From contig CAWCPF010000002.1 in the NCBI GenBank assembly GCA_963797485.1, forward strand, positions 186,001 through 250,000: a stretch of DNA of 64,000 bases, written 5' to 3'. Position 1 is the first letter of the stretch; every line of letters starts with the position of its first letter. The DNA is from CAWAND01 sp963797485. GTDB taxonomy: Bacteria; Chloroflexota; Anaerolineae; Anaerolineales; E44-bin32. The notes under the pieces were generated by a model that saw only the letters and a program-made list of their open reading frames with translations, searched no databases and was not told the DNA's origin. Positions 17,775 through 28,113 of this stretch are shown one piece after another. The translations under genes and the position numbers were made by a program.

Positions 17775-20700
17775 ATGGCAAAGAACAAGACACCCGGCAC
17801 GTCCAAGACGCGAAAGCCTCGGGCCGTCCGCCAACCTCGGTCGCCGAGGTTGGACCGGCGCCGGCAGGCTGTCATTGACCGGGCCGACGCCGCCTACAAA
17901 TCCTTCGACCACCAGGTTGCGCTCGGGGCCCTGACCGACGCCCTCGAATGGCCAGGGCCCAGCCCGTTACCTGATGAGACGCAGTTCCGCCTCCTCAAGC
18001 AGCGAGCCGACACCTACCAGGCGCTCGGCCGGTTGGCCGACATGTCCCAGGACATCCGAGCCCTCGTCCGGTTGGCCAGCGCCTGCAGCGGGGCCGATCT
18101 GTTGGTTGAGGCGTCCTTTATCGATGCCCTGGCGGGGCGCGGTTCGGGTGACTACCAGCGAATCCTGCGCCTGGCCAAGCGTGCCCACAAGACGGCCCAG
18201 CGCACGGGCGACCAACGCCTGGTGGCCAAGAGCCTGGCCGCCATCGGGTTGGCCTACTCGAACATGGAGGAGACCGAGCTCTCCCTGGACTCTCTCCGCC
18301 GCGCAGTCGACCTGCTGCAGCAGGTCGACGACGCGAGCACCAAAGCCGTGTGCCTGGGGGTCATGGCCCTCACACCGGGCGTCGATCAATCCAAACGGGC
18401 CGAGGGGTACTTGTCGGAGGCCTTGGAGCTCACGCGGCGGGCGGGTGACCAACGATCTGAGACCCGAATCCTTTCCCTTTTGGCCATCTTAGCGCCGGAC
18501 GTGGTCGCCAAACGCGAGTACGGCGAATCGGCCCTGGCGCTTTCCCAAGAACTCCATCTGCAGGAAGCCTCCGCTTTGGCCGACAACCACCTCAGCCTGC
18601 TCTATCACAACATCGGCCTGTACGGCGCGGCTCGGCACTACATCGAAGAGGCCATGGAGATCGGCCGCCAGGGGCTCTCAGAGAACCATGTGGCCGCCTT
18701 TCTCGAAACGCAGGCCCGGGTGTTGATGGCGGCCGGTGATCTGTCGGCCGCCGAGGCGGCATTCAAAGAGGGGTTGGCCCTGGCCGAGAGCATCCAGCTG
18801 CGGTCGTACCTCGGCTACCTGATCCTGGGCTTGGGGCGGCTCAGCGCCCTGCGAGGAGACCTCAAGACCGCCGGCAAACACATCCGGCAGGCCATTAGGC
18901 ACTTTACCGCGGTCGGCGCCAATATCGAGCTGGCGGTGGCCCAGTCCGCCTTGGCCGAGGTCAAGCTTCAGTCGGGGGACTGGTCCGCCGCCCTCAAGCT
19001 CGCCCGGCGGGCGGTTCTCGGGCTCGAGAAGGTTGACGAAGCCAACGTGGATTTCCCGCCTCAGGAGATCTGGTGGGCTTACTATCGGGTCCTCGCCGCC
19101 CGGCCAAAGAACCGGACCTACCTGGTTCCGGCCGACCACAGCCAGGGCACATTGCCTGCCGAAGCCGATCGGGCGCTCAGGCGGGCCTTCGACCTGGCAC
19201 GGGCCGAGATTGAGGCCGTGAGCGATCAGGGCCTGCGCCGGAATTTCTGGAACAAGGTCGCCGTCAACCGCCAAATCGTCCTCGAGCTTGCCCGGCAATC
19301 GACCAGTGATGCTCTGGCGGCGCTTACGGCCGGTGCGTCGGGCAGCGACATCAAGGAGGCCCTGCGCCGGATGCTGGCCATCGGCGTCCGGATGAACGAA
19401 CTCAAGGAGCCCGACGAGTTGATCGCCTTCATCATGGATCAACTGGTCGAGCTCAGCGGCGCCGAACAGGCCGCCCTGATCGTCGACGGCCCGGATGGTA
19501 AGCGGTCGTGCCTGGCCCAGCGTGGGTTCACCGCCGGAGAAGACCCGGTCGAATGGGCGGCGCCGATCCTCAGGCTGGCCACGGAGCAGCCCGGCCCACT
19601 CCTTCTGGACGACGCCTCGGACCAGAATCTGGCCCGCAAGGCACGCGTGCGTGAACACAGGCTGTCCGTCTTGTGCGTGCCGCTGACCTCCCACGCGTAT
19701 GCATCGGGCTGGCTGTACGTCGACACCCACACGCGTGTTCGGCCCCTTCACCCAGGCCGATCAGGACTTGATGTCGACGTTCGCCAATCAGGCGTCGGCC
19801 GCTCTGGATAACGCCTCGCTCTATCGCACCCTGGAAGATCGCGTCGACGAACGGACCGAGGCCCTCCGCACCGTCAATGCCGAGCTCGAAGACCGGGCCG
19901 CCGAACTCAGCATCATCAACGGCGTCCAGCAGGGCCTCAGTTCCAATCTCGAAATGCAGGCCATTTACAACCTGGTGGGCAACCGCATTCGCGATATCTT
20001 CGACGCCCAGGTCGTCCATATCCGGATGTACGATGCCGAGACGGACTGGATGACCTTCCCCTTCGTGCTGGATCGGGATGAACGCCTTGATGTGCCGGGC
20101 GTGAAAGTCGACGGGATCGGCGTCTCCGGCGAGGTGATCCGCACCCGAAAGCCAATCCTGGTCAATCGAGACTACCGCACCTGGGCCGAAATGGCTCGGC
20201 TCCTATCTGCTCGAAGGGCAGAAGGAATGGCCCAAATCCGCATTGGTCTGCCCGATCATCGTGGGAGACGGTGTCACGGGAATCGTTTTGGTCCAGAATT
20301 TCGACAGTGAAGATGTCTTTACCGACAGCGATGTCAGTCTGCTGACAACTCTGGCGTCCTCGATGAGCGTGGCCCTTGAGAACGCCCGCTTGTTTGACGA
20401 AACCAACCGGCTCCTGGACGAGACCCGCCAGCGCGCCGCCGAGCTGGCCATCATCAACAGCGTCCAGCAAGGCCTGGCCGCCCAGCTCGACCTGGATGGC
20501 GTGATCCGCCTGGTTGGGGACAAGGTCCGCGAGATCGTGGAATCCAATTCGATAGCCATTGGCCTGTACGACAAGACAGCCGGTGTCATCCACGTCCCCT
20601 ACGTGTACGAGCATGGTCAGTTGTCGACCGGCGAGATTCCCTTCGGCAAGGGTTTGGTCAGCCACATCATCCGCCAGAAGAAGACTCTGCTGCTCAACGA

Positions 20701-23700
20701 GGACATGGAGCGCCGTGCCAGGGAACTGGGGGCGGTGTATGTCGGATCGGGCGGCGAAGAGAATGAGAAGTCATGGTTAGGGGTTCCGATCATCCTGGGC
20801 GACGACGTCATCGGCGCCATCTCGATCAGCACCAATGAGAGGGAGCACGCCTATTCCGAGGCCGATGTTCGATTGGTCGAAACCCTGGCTTCGTCCATGA
20901 GTGTGGCGCTGGAGAATGCGCGTCTGTTCGACGAGACCAATCGACTGCTTGAGGAGACCCAGCACCGAGCGGCCGAACTGGGCATCATCAACAGCGTCGG
21001 CGAGGGCCTGGTCAAGCAGTTGGAGTTGGGGGCCATCACCGAGCTCGTAGGAGAGAAAGTGCGGGAGATCTTCGCCGCCGACACAACCTACATTCTCTTC
21101 CGCGACCCAAAGACCAACATTTGCGACATGGTCTTTTACGTCGACCGAGGCAAACGCACATCATTCCCGCCCACCCAGCTCGACCAATCCGGCGGCCTGT
21201 GGACGCATGTGATTCATCGAGGGGAGCCTCTCCTGCTTTCGTCCTCAGAAGAAGGAGAGGCCTACGACGTCGTTCGAATTCCCTCCGGGACGGACGATGA
21301 GAAGGACTTGAACAAGTCCTACCTGGGCGTGCCCTTCTTCAGCGGCGACCAGGTGACGGGCGTGATCAGCATCCAGAGTTACCAACCATCAGCCTACGGC
21401 GAAAGTGACCTGAGACTGATGAACACGCTGGCCACCTCCATGAGCGTGGCCCTGGAGAATGCGCGCCTGTTTGAGGAAACCAAACGTCTGCTGGATGAGA
21501 GCCGCCAGCACAACACCGAGCTGGCCGCCATCAGCGCCGTCAGCCAGGCGCTGGTGGCCGAGACCGAGATCGACAAACTTATCGAGCTCATCGGCGAGCA
21601 GGTCCGCCAGGCCTTTGGCGCCGACATCGCCTATGTGGCCATGTACGATCCGCGGTCCGACCTGATCCATTTCCCCTACATCTATGGAGACGAGGCCCAG
21701 CCTCTCAAGCTTGGGCAGGGCATCGTCAGCCAGGTTCTGCTGTCCGGCCAGCCCATGCTCCTCAATCAGGACATCGATCGGACCATGAAGGCTCGCAAGG
21801 CCAAGCGTGTGGGCGTGCGCGCCGCCTCGTACCTGGGTGTGCCGATCACCGCCGGCCGCCAGACCATCGGAGTGATCTCCGTCCAAAGCACGCACGGCGA
21901 AGGCCGTTTCGGCCAGTCGGACGTCAACCTGCTGACCACCATGGCCGCCAGCGCCGGAGCCGCCATTCGCAACGCCCAGCTTCACCACGAAACCGAGCGC
22001 CGGGCCAGCGAACTGGCGGCGCTGAACGAGATCGGCCGTGAGGCATCGGCCAGCCTGGAACTCTCCACGGTGCTCGACCGGATCACCCACCGCGCCCGGG
22101 AGGTCCTGTCGGCGGACACCTCGGCCGTGATTCTGTTGGACGATGACGGCCGGACGCTGCGGCCGATCGCCGCCGCCGGAGCAACCGCCGAGGCGGTGAT
22201 GGCGTTCAGATGGACGCTGGGTGAGGGCATCATCGGCGACATCGTGCAGTCCGGGCGCGCCGAGCGCATCGCGGACGCCGTGGCCGACCCGCGGGCGGTG
22301 CACATCGCCGGGACCGAAGAGGCCACCAGCACCGAGAGGCTCATGGTGGCCCCGCTGTGGCTTCGGGAGCAGGTGATCGGCGCCATGGCCGTTTGGCGCG
22401 AAGCCAACGATGCGCTCTTCGATGACGACGATTTGAGCTTCCTGACCGGCCTGGCCCAGCAAGCCGGCGTCTCCATCCACAACGCCCGGCTGTTTGATGA
22501 GGTTCAGCGCCAGCAGCAGTTCTCAGAAGCGGTGGTTCAGAACAGCCCTGTAGCGATTATCACCACGTCTCTATATCTAACCAATTCGAAGGGTGATCTG
22601 GCGACCCCGCTTATCGTCTCGTGGAATCCCTCGGCCGAGAAGCTGTTCGGCTACACGGCGGAGGAAGCCATCGGCCAAAACCTGGATGACCTTGTCGCCA
22701 ATCGGCAGGATTTGCGCCAGGAGGCCGAAGGCTACAACAGGCTCTCAGGAGAGGGCAAGCTGCTTCGCGCCATCACGCGCCGCACGCGCAAGGACGGCTC
22801 ACTGCTCGACGTGGAGATCCTGGCCCTGCCCGTCATGCTCGGGCAATCAAAGCCGGGGACGATCGTGATTTACCACGACATCTCCGAATTGGTCAGCGCC
22901 CGCCAGGAGGCCGAGGCCGCCAATGAGGCCAAGGGCGCGTTCCTGGCCACCATGAGCCATGAGATCCGCACCCCCATGAACGCCGTCATCGGCATGAGCG
23001 GACTGCTGTTGGATACCGAGCTGGCCGACGAGCAGCGCGAGTATGCGGAGATCATCCGCAACAGCAGCGACGCGCTGCTGGCGATCATCAACGACATCCT
23101 TGACTTCTCCAAGATCGAAGCCGGGAAGATGGACCTTGAATTCCAGCCGTTTGACCTGCGTGAGTGCACCGAGGGCACGCTCGATCTCGTCGCCGGACGC
23201 GCCTATGAGAAGAACCTGGACCTGGCGTACTTCATCGAGGACGGCACCCCGACCCGGATCGTGGGCGACGTCACCCGATTCCGGCAGATCCTGCTCAATC
23301 TGCTGACCAACGCCGTCAAGTTCACCGAGAAAGGCGAAGTGGTGGTCAGCCTGAGCGCCCCGGACGGGCCCCAAACCAACGGCGGCGGAAAGCGCGCCGA
23401 TCGGCAGATCCAGGTCAGCGTGCGGGACACCGGCATCGGCATTCCGCCCGACCGCATGAACCGGCTGTTCCAATCCTTCAGCCAGGTGGACGCCTCCACG
23501 GCCCGCAAATACGGAGGCACCGGCCTCGGGCTGGCCATCAGCCGGCGGCTGGCGGAGATGATGGGCGGCAGCATGTGGGCCGAAAGCGTGCCCGGGGAAG
23601 GCGCCACTTTCTACTTCACCTTGCTCGCCCAGGAAGCGCCCGACACTGGCGGCGCGGCCCCCGGTATGCGCACCGGGGACCCGCACCTGCACGGACGCCG

Positions 23701-24518
23701 CGTGCTGATCGTGGATGACAACGACACCAACCGGCGCATCCTCACATTGCAGGTGAAGGGGTGGGGGATGATCCCCAAGGACAGCCACTCGCCCCGCCAG
23801 GCCCTGGATTGGGTTCGGGCCGGTGAGGAATTCGATGTGGCCATTCTGGACATGCACATGCCGGAGATCGACGGCCTGTCCCTGGCGCGCGCCATCCGTA
23901 AGTCGCGCGATGAGTTGGCGCTCCCGCTGATCTTGTTCACCTCGTTGGGACGCCGCGAGCTCGATACAGACGACATCGAGTTCGCCGCCTTTTTGACCAA
24001 GCCCATCAAGCCCTCGCAGCTGCTGGATGCGCTGACGACGATCTTCGCCGATCAGCCGGGCCTGGCCGCCAAGCGCCCCGTCGAGCCGCCAGCGCGTCGA
24101 TCCGGGTCTGGCCGAAAAGCACCCGCTGCGGATCCTGCTGGCCGAGGACAATGCCGTCAACCAGAAGCTTGCCATTCGGCTGCTTCAGCAGATGGGCTAC
24201 CGGGCGGACGTAGCGGCCAACGGGCTGGAGGCGCTCGAGTCGCTCAAACGCCAGACCTACGACGTGGTCTTGATGGACGTGCAGATGCCTGAGATGGACG
24301 GGTTGGAAGCCTCGCGCCAGATCAACCGGCAGTGGTCCCAGGCCGAGCGCCCGCGCATCGTGGCCATGACCGCCAATGCCATGCAGGGCGATCGCGAGCG
24401 CTGCATCGAGGCCGGGATGGACGACTACATCACCAAACCGGTCCGGATTCAAGAGCTGATTGAAGCCCTGACCCGCGTTTCGGCCCGGGGCGGTGCGGGC
24501 CGCCCGGGAAGCACATGA
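17775..24518 (+). CDS. Giant hybrid sensor kinase: TPR, six GAF, PAS, HisKA-HATPase, two REC (three indels)
   Basis: About 2,250 residues after repair of breaks near 19735, 20205 and 24095. There is a basic N-terminus, then TPR-like repeats (about 17880-19050). Six GAF domains follow (about 19390, 19900, 20430, 20970, 21510 and 22010), several linked by the repeated coiled linker ENARLFDETNRLLDETRQRAAEL. A PAS domain (about 22510-22890), HisKA with MSHEIRTPMNAVIG and HATPase_c (NAVKFTEKG, DTGIGIP, GTGLGLAIS) come next. REC1 has AILDMHMPEIDG and REC2 has VLMDVQMPEMDG. It should feed phosphate to the Hpt protein encoded next. No membrane segment is seen, so it is a cytoplasmic sensor. Confidence 0.92.
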
Positions 24519-24576
24519 TGGCCGGCACGATGGGACCCGGCGCAGCCATCCACGCCCAGCCCGCCGACAAAAGAGG

Positions 24577-24930
24577 ATGGATGCTTTGATCGACACCGAC
24601 GTGCTCCGGGGCCTGCAGGCCACCACCGATGCCGACTTCGTGGTCGAGCTGATCGACACCTACCTGGACGATTGCCCCGCCCTGCTGGACGGGATGCGCC
24701 AGGCCCTGGCCGGCGGAGACGCCGATGGCTTCCGCCGGGCCGCCCACTCGTTGAAATCCAACAGTGCCACGCTCGGCGCCCAGGCCCTGTCCGAGGCGGC
24801 CCGGGCAATGGAGATGAAGGCCAAGGATGGGCAGCTGGCCGGCGCCGAAAGCGACGTCGAATCGGCGGCGGTGCAGTTCGAGGCGGTTCGCGCCGCTTTG
24901 GAGGCGTACAAGCATGCCCAACCGCGCTAA
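24577..24930 (+). CDS. Hpt-domain phosphotransfer protein
   Basis: 117 residues from ATG 24577 with AAGAGG directly before it. The phosphoacceptor motif is FRRAAHSLKSNSATLGA (His at about residue 51), typical of Hpt domains. It lies 58 bases after the hybrid kinase and overlaps the next response regulator by 17 bases. The natural path is kinase REC to this Hpt to the REC of the cyclase. Confidence 0.9.
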   Translation: MDALIDTDVLRGLQATTDADFVVELIDTYLDDCPALLDGMRQALAGGDADGFRRAAHSLKSNSATLGAQALSEAARAMEMKAKDGQLAGAESDVESAAVQFEAVRAALEAYKHAQPR

Positions 24931-25981
24931 GCCCGAACCGGGCCGCCTGCTGGTCGTCGACGACAACAAGGTCAACCGCCTGCTCTTGGCGCGCGGGCTG
25001 CAGGAGCAGGGGCACCAAGTGACCTTTGCCGAGAACGGCCGCCAGGCGCTGGAGGTGCTGCGCCGGGAGGCGTTCGACCTGGTGCTGCTCGACATCCTGA
25101 TGCCCGAGATCGACGGCTACCAGGTGCTGGAGGCGCTGATTTCCGACCCTACGCTTCGCCATATCCCGGTCATCGTGGTCTCGGCCATGGACGAGATCGA
25201 CAGCGTGGTCAAGTGCATCGAGATGGGGGCCGAGGACTACCTTTCCAAGCCCCTCAACCTTGTGCTGCTGCGGGCGCGCATCAACGCCAGCCTGGAGAAG
25301 AAGCGGCTGCGCGATCAGCAGCGCGAGCTCATCCGCCGCTTTGCCACTTCGGAGGTGGCCGAGGACCTGCTCAGCTCGGGCTTCACCCTGGGCGGAAAGC
25401 GGGTGGAAGCCAGCGTGATGTTCTCGGACATCCGCTCCTTCACCAGCATCGTCGAATCGCAAACCCCGGAGCAGGTCATCGATCTGCTGAACACCTACTA
25501 CACGCTCATGTTCGACGCCATCACCGGGCACGGCGGCGTCGTCAACCAGATGGAAGGCGACGGCTTGATGGCCATCTTCGGCGCGCCGGCGCCGCAGCCG
25601 GACCACCGGCTGCAGGCCGTTCAGGCGGCGCAGGAAATGATCGAGCTGATCCGGCTGCTGAACCGCGAGCAGGCACCCCAGGGCAAAGCCGAGCTGCACA
25701 TCGGGATCGGCATCGCCTCCGGCGAGGTCATCGCCGGCTTCACCGGCACCGTCACCCGCGCCACATACACGTGTGTCGGCGACACAGTCAACCTGGCGGC
25801 GCGCCTGGAGGAGCACACCAAGGTCCTCAAGCGACCGATCCTGATCGACCAGGCCACCTGCCAGGGCTTGTCGGACGACCTGGGCGTCGAGTCGTGCGGG
25901 ACGGCCGAGATCCGCGGCTTTTCTTCCCCGGTGCCCGTTTTCTGCGTGACCGCTCGCCAGGCGGCCGAGGCCGATGTCTGA
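24914..25981 (+). CDS. Response regulator with class III adenylate/guanylate cyclase domain
   Basis: 355 residues. The REC domain (residues about 10-125) has LLVVDDNKVNR, phospho-Asp in LVLLDILMPEIDG and Lys in YLSKPLN. A class III cyclase domain (about 165-340) has VMFSDIRSFTSI with the first metal Asp, GGVVNQMEGDGLMAIFG with the second, and VGDTVNLAARLE. It would make cAMP or cGMP on phosphorylation. The neighbouring cNMP-binding phosphatase is the obvious effector. It overlaps both flanking genes. Confidence 0.92.
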   Translation: MPNRAKPEPGRLLVVDDNKVNRLLLARGLQEQGHQVTFAENGRQALEVLRREAFDLVLLDILMPEIDGYQVLEALISDPTLRHIPVIVVSAMDEIDSVVKCIEMGAEDYLSKPLNLVLLRARINASLEKKRLRDQQRELIRRFATSEVAEDLLSSGFTLGGKRVEASVMFSDIRSFTSIVESQTPEQVIDLLNTYYTLMFDAITGHGGVVNQMEGDGLMAIFGAPAPQPDHRLQAVQAAQEMIELIRLLNREQAPQGKAELHIGIGIASGEVIAGFTGTVTRATYTCVGDTVNLAARLEEHTKVLKRPILIDQATCQGLSDDLGVESCGTAEIRGFSSPVPVFCVTARQAAEADV

Positions 25982-27233
25982 AACCGGTCCTCTCAGCCAG
26001 ACCCTGCACGGCGTGCCCCTTTTCGCCGCCCTTCCGCCCGACGAACTGCGCGCCCTGATCCACAGCTCCAAGACCCGCCGCGTCCCGCCCGGGGAAGTCA
26101 TCATTCGTGAAGGATTTCACAAAGACGGCTTCTTCGTGCTGCTACGAGGCGAGGCGGAGGTGATCAAGGCCATGGGGACGCCGGACGAGCGGCCGCTCGG
26201 GTTCAGCCGCCAGGGGGATCTGGTGGGCGAGATGGCGCTGTTTAAACCTGACGGGTCCCACAGCGCCAGTGTGATCGCCCGCTCCGAGCTCACGCTGCTC
26301 GAGCTGACCAAGCCCGAGCTGGACGACCTGCTGCTCCGCCACCCGGCCATGGCCCAGGCGGTGATCCGCATGCTCACCGAGCGCCTGAGCCACTCCGAGG
26401 ATCAGACGGTGGACGACCTGCGGGAGAAGAACCGCCAGCTCAGGCAGGCGTACGACGAGCTCAAGGCGGCCCAAGCCCAGATCATCGAGAACGAACGCCT
26501 GGAGCGCGAGCTCGAGCTGGCGCGGGGCATTCAAACCAGCATGCTCCCCACCCGGCTGCCCGAGCTCCCAGGCTTCACCTTTGCCGGCTACATCGCCCCG
26601 GCCAGCGCCGTCGGAGGCGACTTCTACGATTTCATCCCCCGGCCCGACGGATGCCTGGGGATCGCTGTGGGCGACGTCTCCGACCACGGGGTGCCGGCGG
26701 CGCTGATGATGGCCCAGTCGACCGCCCTGCTGCGCTCGGAGGCGCGGCGGGGGGCATCACCTGCGGAAACGCTGGCGGCCATCAACCATGAGATGCTGGC
26801 CCGCGACCATATGGGCATGTTTCTGACGGCGCTTTACGGCGTGCTCGACCCCGGCAATGGGGAGTTCGCCTACGCCCGCGCCGGCCACAACCCGCCCCTG
26901 GTGATGGCTCCGGATGGGGAAGTGCGCCAGGTCCCCCACGGCCCGGGCCAGCCGCTCGGCCTGGTGGATGAGCCGCGCATCGACCTCAACAGCGTGGCGC
27001 TGCCGCCGGGCGGCCTGCTGCTGCTCTACACCGACGGCGTGACCGAGACCGCCGACGCCTCCGGTGAGCTGTTCGGGGTCGAGCGGACGATTGAGGTGCT
27101 GCGCCGCTTGGGTCCGGCCGCCTCGGCGGAAGAGGTGTGCGGCGGACTGCACGCCGCCCTGCGCGAATTCCGAGGCGACGTTTCCCAGGCGGACGATGTG
27201 ACCTCGCTGGCGGTGAAGGCCGAGCCGGCCTGA
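25974..27233 (+). CDS. cNMP-binding SpoIIE/RsbU-type PP2C phosphatase
   Basis: 419 residues. Residues about 10-135 form a cyclic-nucleotide-binding domain (FFVLLRGEAEVIK, GDLVGEMALF). A coiled coil follows (about 140-180), then a PP2C SpoIIE domain (ASAVGGDFYDF, IAVGDVSDHGVPAALMM, LLLYTDGVTETAD, QADDVTSL), with metal-binding Asp residues present. It overlaps the cyclase gene by 8 bases. In RsbU systems such phosphatases act on anti-sigma antagonists; no such partner is in the window. Nucleotide from the cyclase probably gates it. Confidence 0.93.
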   Translation: MSETGPLSQTLHGVPLFAALPPDELRALIHSSKTRRVPPGEVIIREGFHKDGFFVLLRGEAEVIKAMGTPDERPLGFSRQGDLVGEMALFKPDGSHSASVIARSELTLLELTKPELDDLLLRHPAMAQAVIRMLTERLSHSEDQTVDDLREKNRQLRQAYDELKAAQAQIIENERLERELELARGIQTSMLPTRLPELPGFTFAGYIAPASAVGGDFYDFIPRPDGCLGIAVGDVSDHGVPAALMMAQSTALLRSEARRGASPAETLAAINHEMLARDHMGMFLTALYGVLDPGNGEFAYARAGHNPPLVMAPDGEVRQVPHGPGQPLGLVDEPRIDLNSVALPPGGLLLLYTDGVTETADASGELFGVERTIEVLRRLGPAASAEEVCGGLHAALREFRGDVSQADDVTSLAVKAEPA

Positions 27234-27245
27234 AGCGCCGATCGC

Positions 27246-27300
27246 GCGCGTTGACGCTCGTCCTCGCCGGATGATACAATCCAGCCCGCGCGCCGTTAGC
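27246..27300 (+). repeat. Left copy of tRNA-Lys promoter and 5' end (55 bp, island edge)
   Basis: It matches 32393-32447 at 53 of 55 positions. It contains the -35 TTGACG, the -10 TACAAT and the first 11 bases of tRNA-Lys (GCGCCGTTAGC), after which it diverges. It marks the chromosomal side of an insertion that separated the promoter/5' end from the rest of the tRNA. Confidence 0.85.
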
Positions 27301-28113
27301 CGGGCGCGTGCGTTGACGGGATAGGTTATGGGGCATGGAATTTGTGCAGTCGATGACGTTTGGTTGAGCCTTTGGATATGGATCCGGTTGGTGTAAGAAA
27401 AAAATAACCCACCCCGCTCATTTTCTTCGTTCCCATCCCTGATCTGGTGGGTATCCCGGTCATTTTTCCTATTACTCGTCCAGCGGGCAAATTGGAATTT
27501 GGGCCCGGTATTTCCCCCTTGGGTGAGTGGGAAATTCAACTCCTTGAGTTCCCTAGCCTAACCCCTGGTCAATTCCTGAAAATGCCCATCGGTGCACATA
27601 CGGGGGGAGATATGTCCAAGTTTCCCGGTCCCTGCCTGGGCTTTTCGAATAACCGGATCCCGGGCGAATAGACCCTGGAATTCTCTGGATTTGTGCCTGG
27701 TTTCGCATGAGGTTAGGTGCCACTCAATCTAGAGTTGGGTTGGGGATAGGGCTTGAAGGTTGGGGATGAGCTGACTTAAAGGGAATGTAAGTCTGTGGAA
27801 GGGGAGGGTACTCGAACCGCATGCCATGTGCGCTGGCCAGACTTGGGTGGTCAGGACACTCGGAGAGCAAGGATGCCCGCGCAATGCGGGTTATGTCCCT
27901 TCTCTGGCCGGGAATATGAGTTAGTAACAATTGGATTTGGAGAGAGGGTGTGTTTGCTTCTTGCATCGCTTGGGCCTTATGATCAGGTTGTTGTTCCATC
28001 GCGCTATGCCGGAGTCTCGCTGGTTCTGAGCAGGGTCTACAAGGTCAATGCACTGAGGGCGGCGGTGCCGCCGAATGGCGGCGAATACTGCAAGACCGAG
28101 TGGGGGAAATTTC
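27301..28113. other. Non-coding island segment, no supported gene
   Basis: About 800 bases, less GC-rich than the flanks. Short open frames exist but none has recognisable features or a coherent start. It includes patches rich in CCCGG/GGGAATT-like words. It may hold the promoter and leader of the large membrane protein that starts near 28114, or decayed sequence. Confidence 0.5.
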
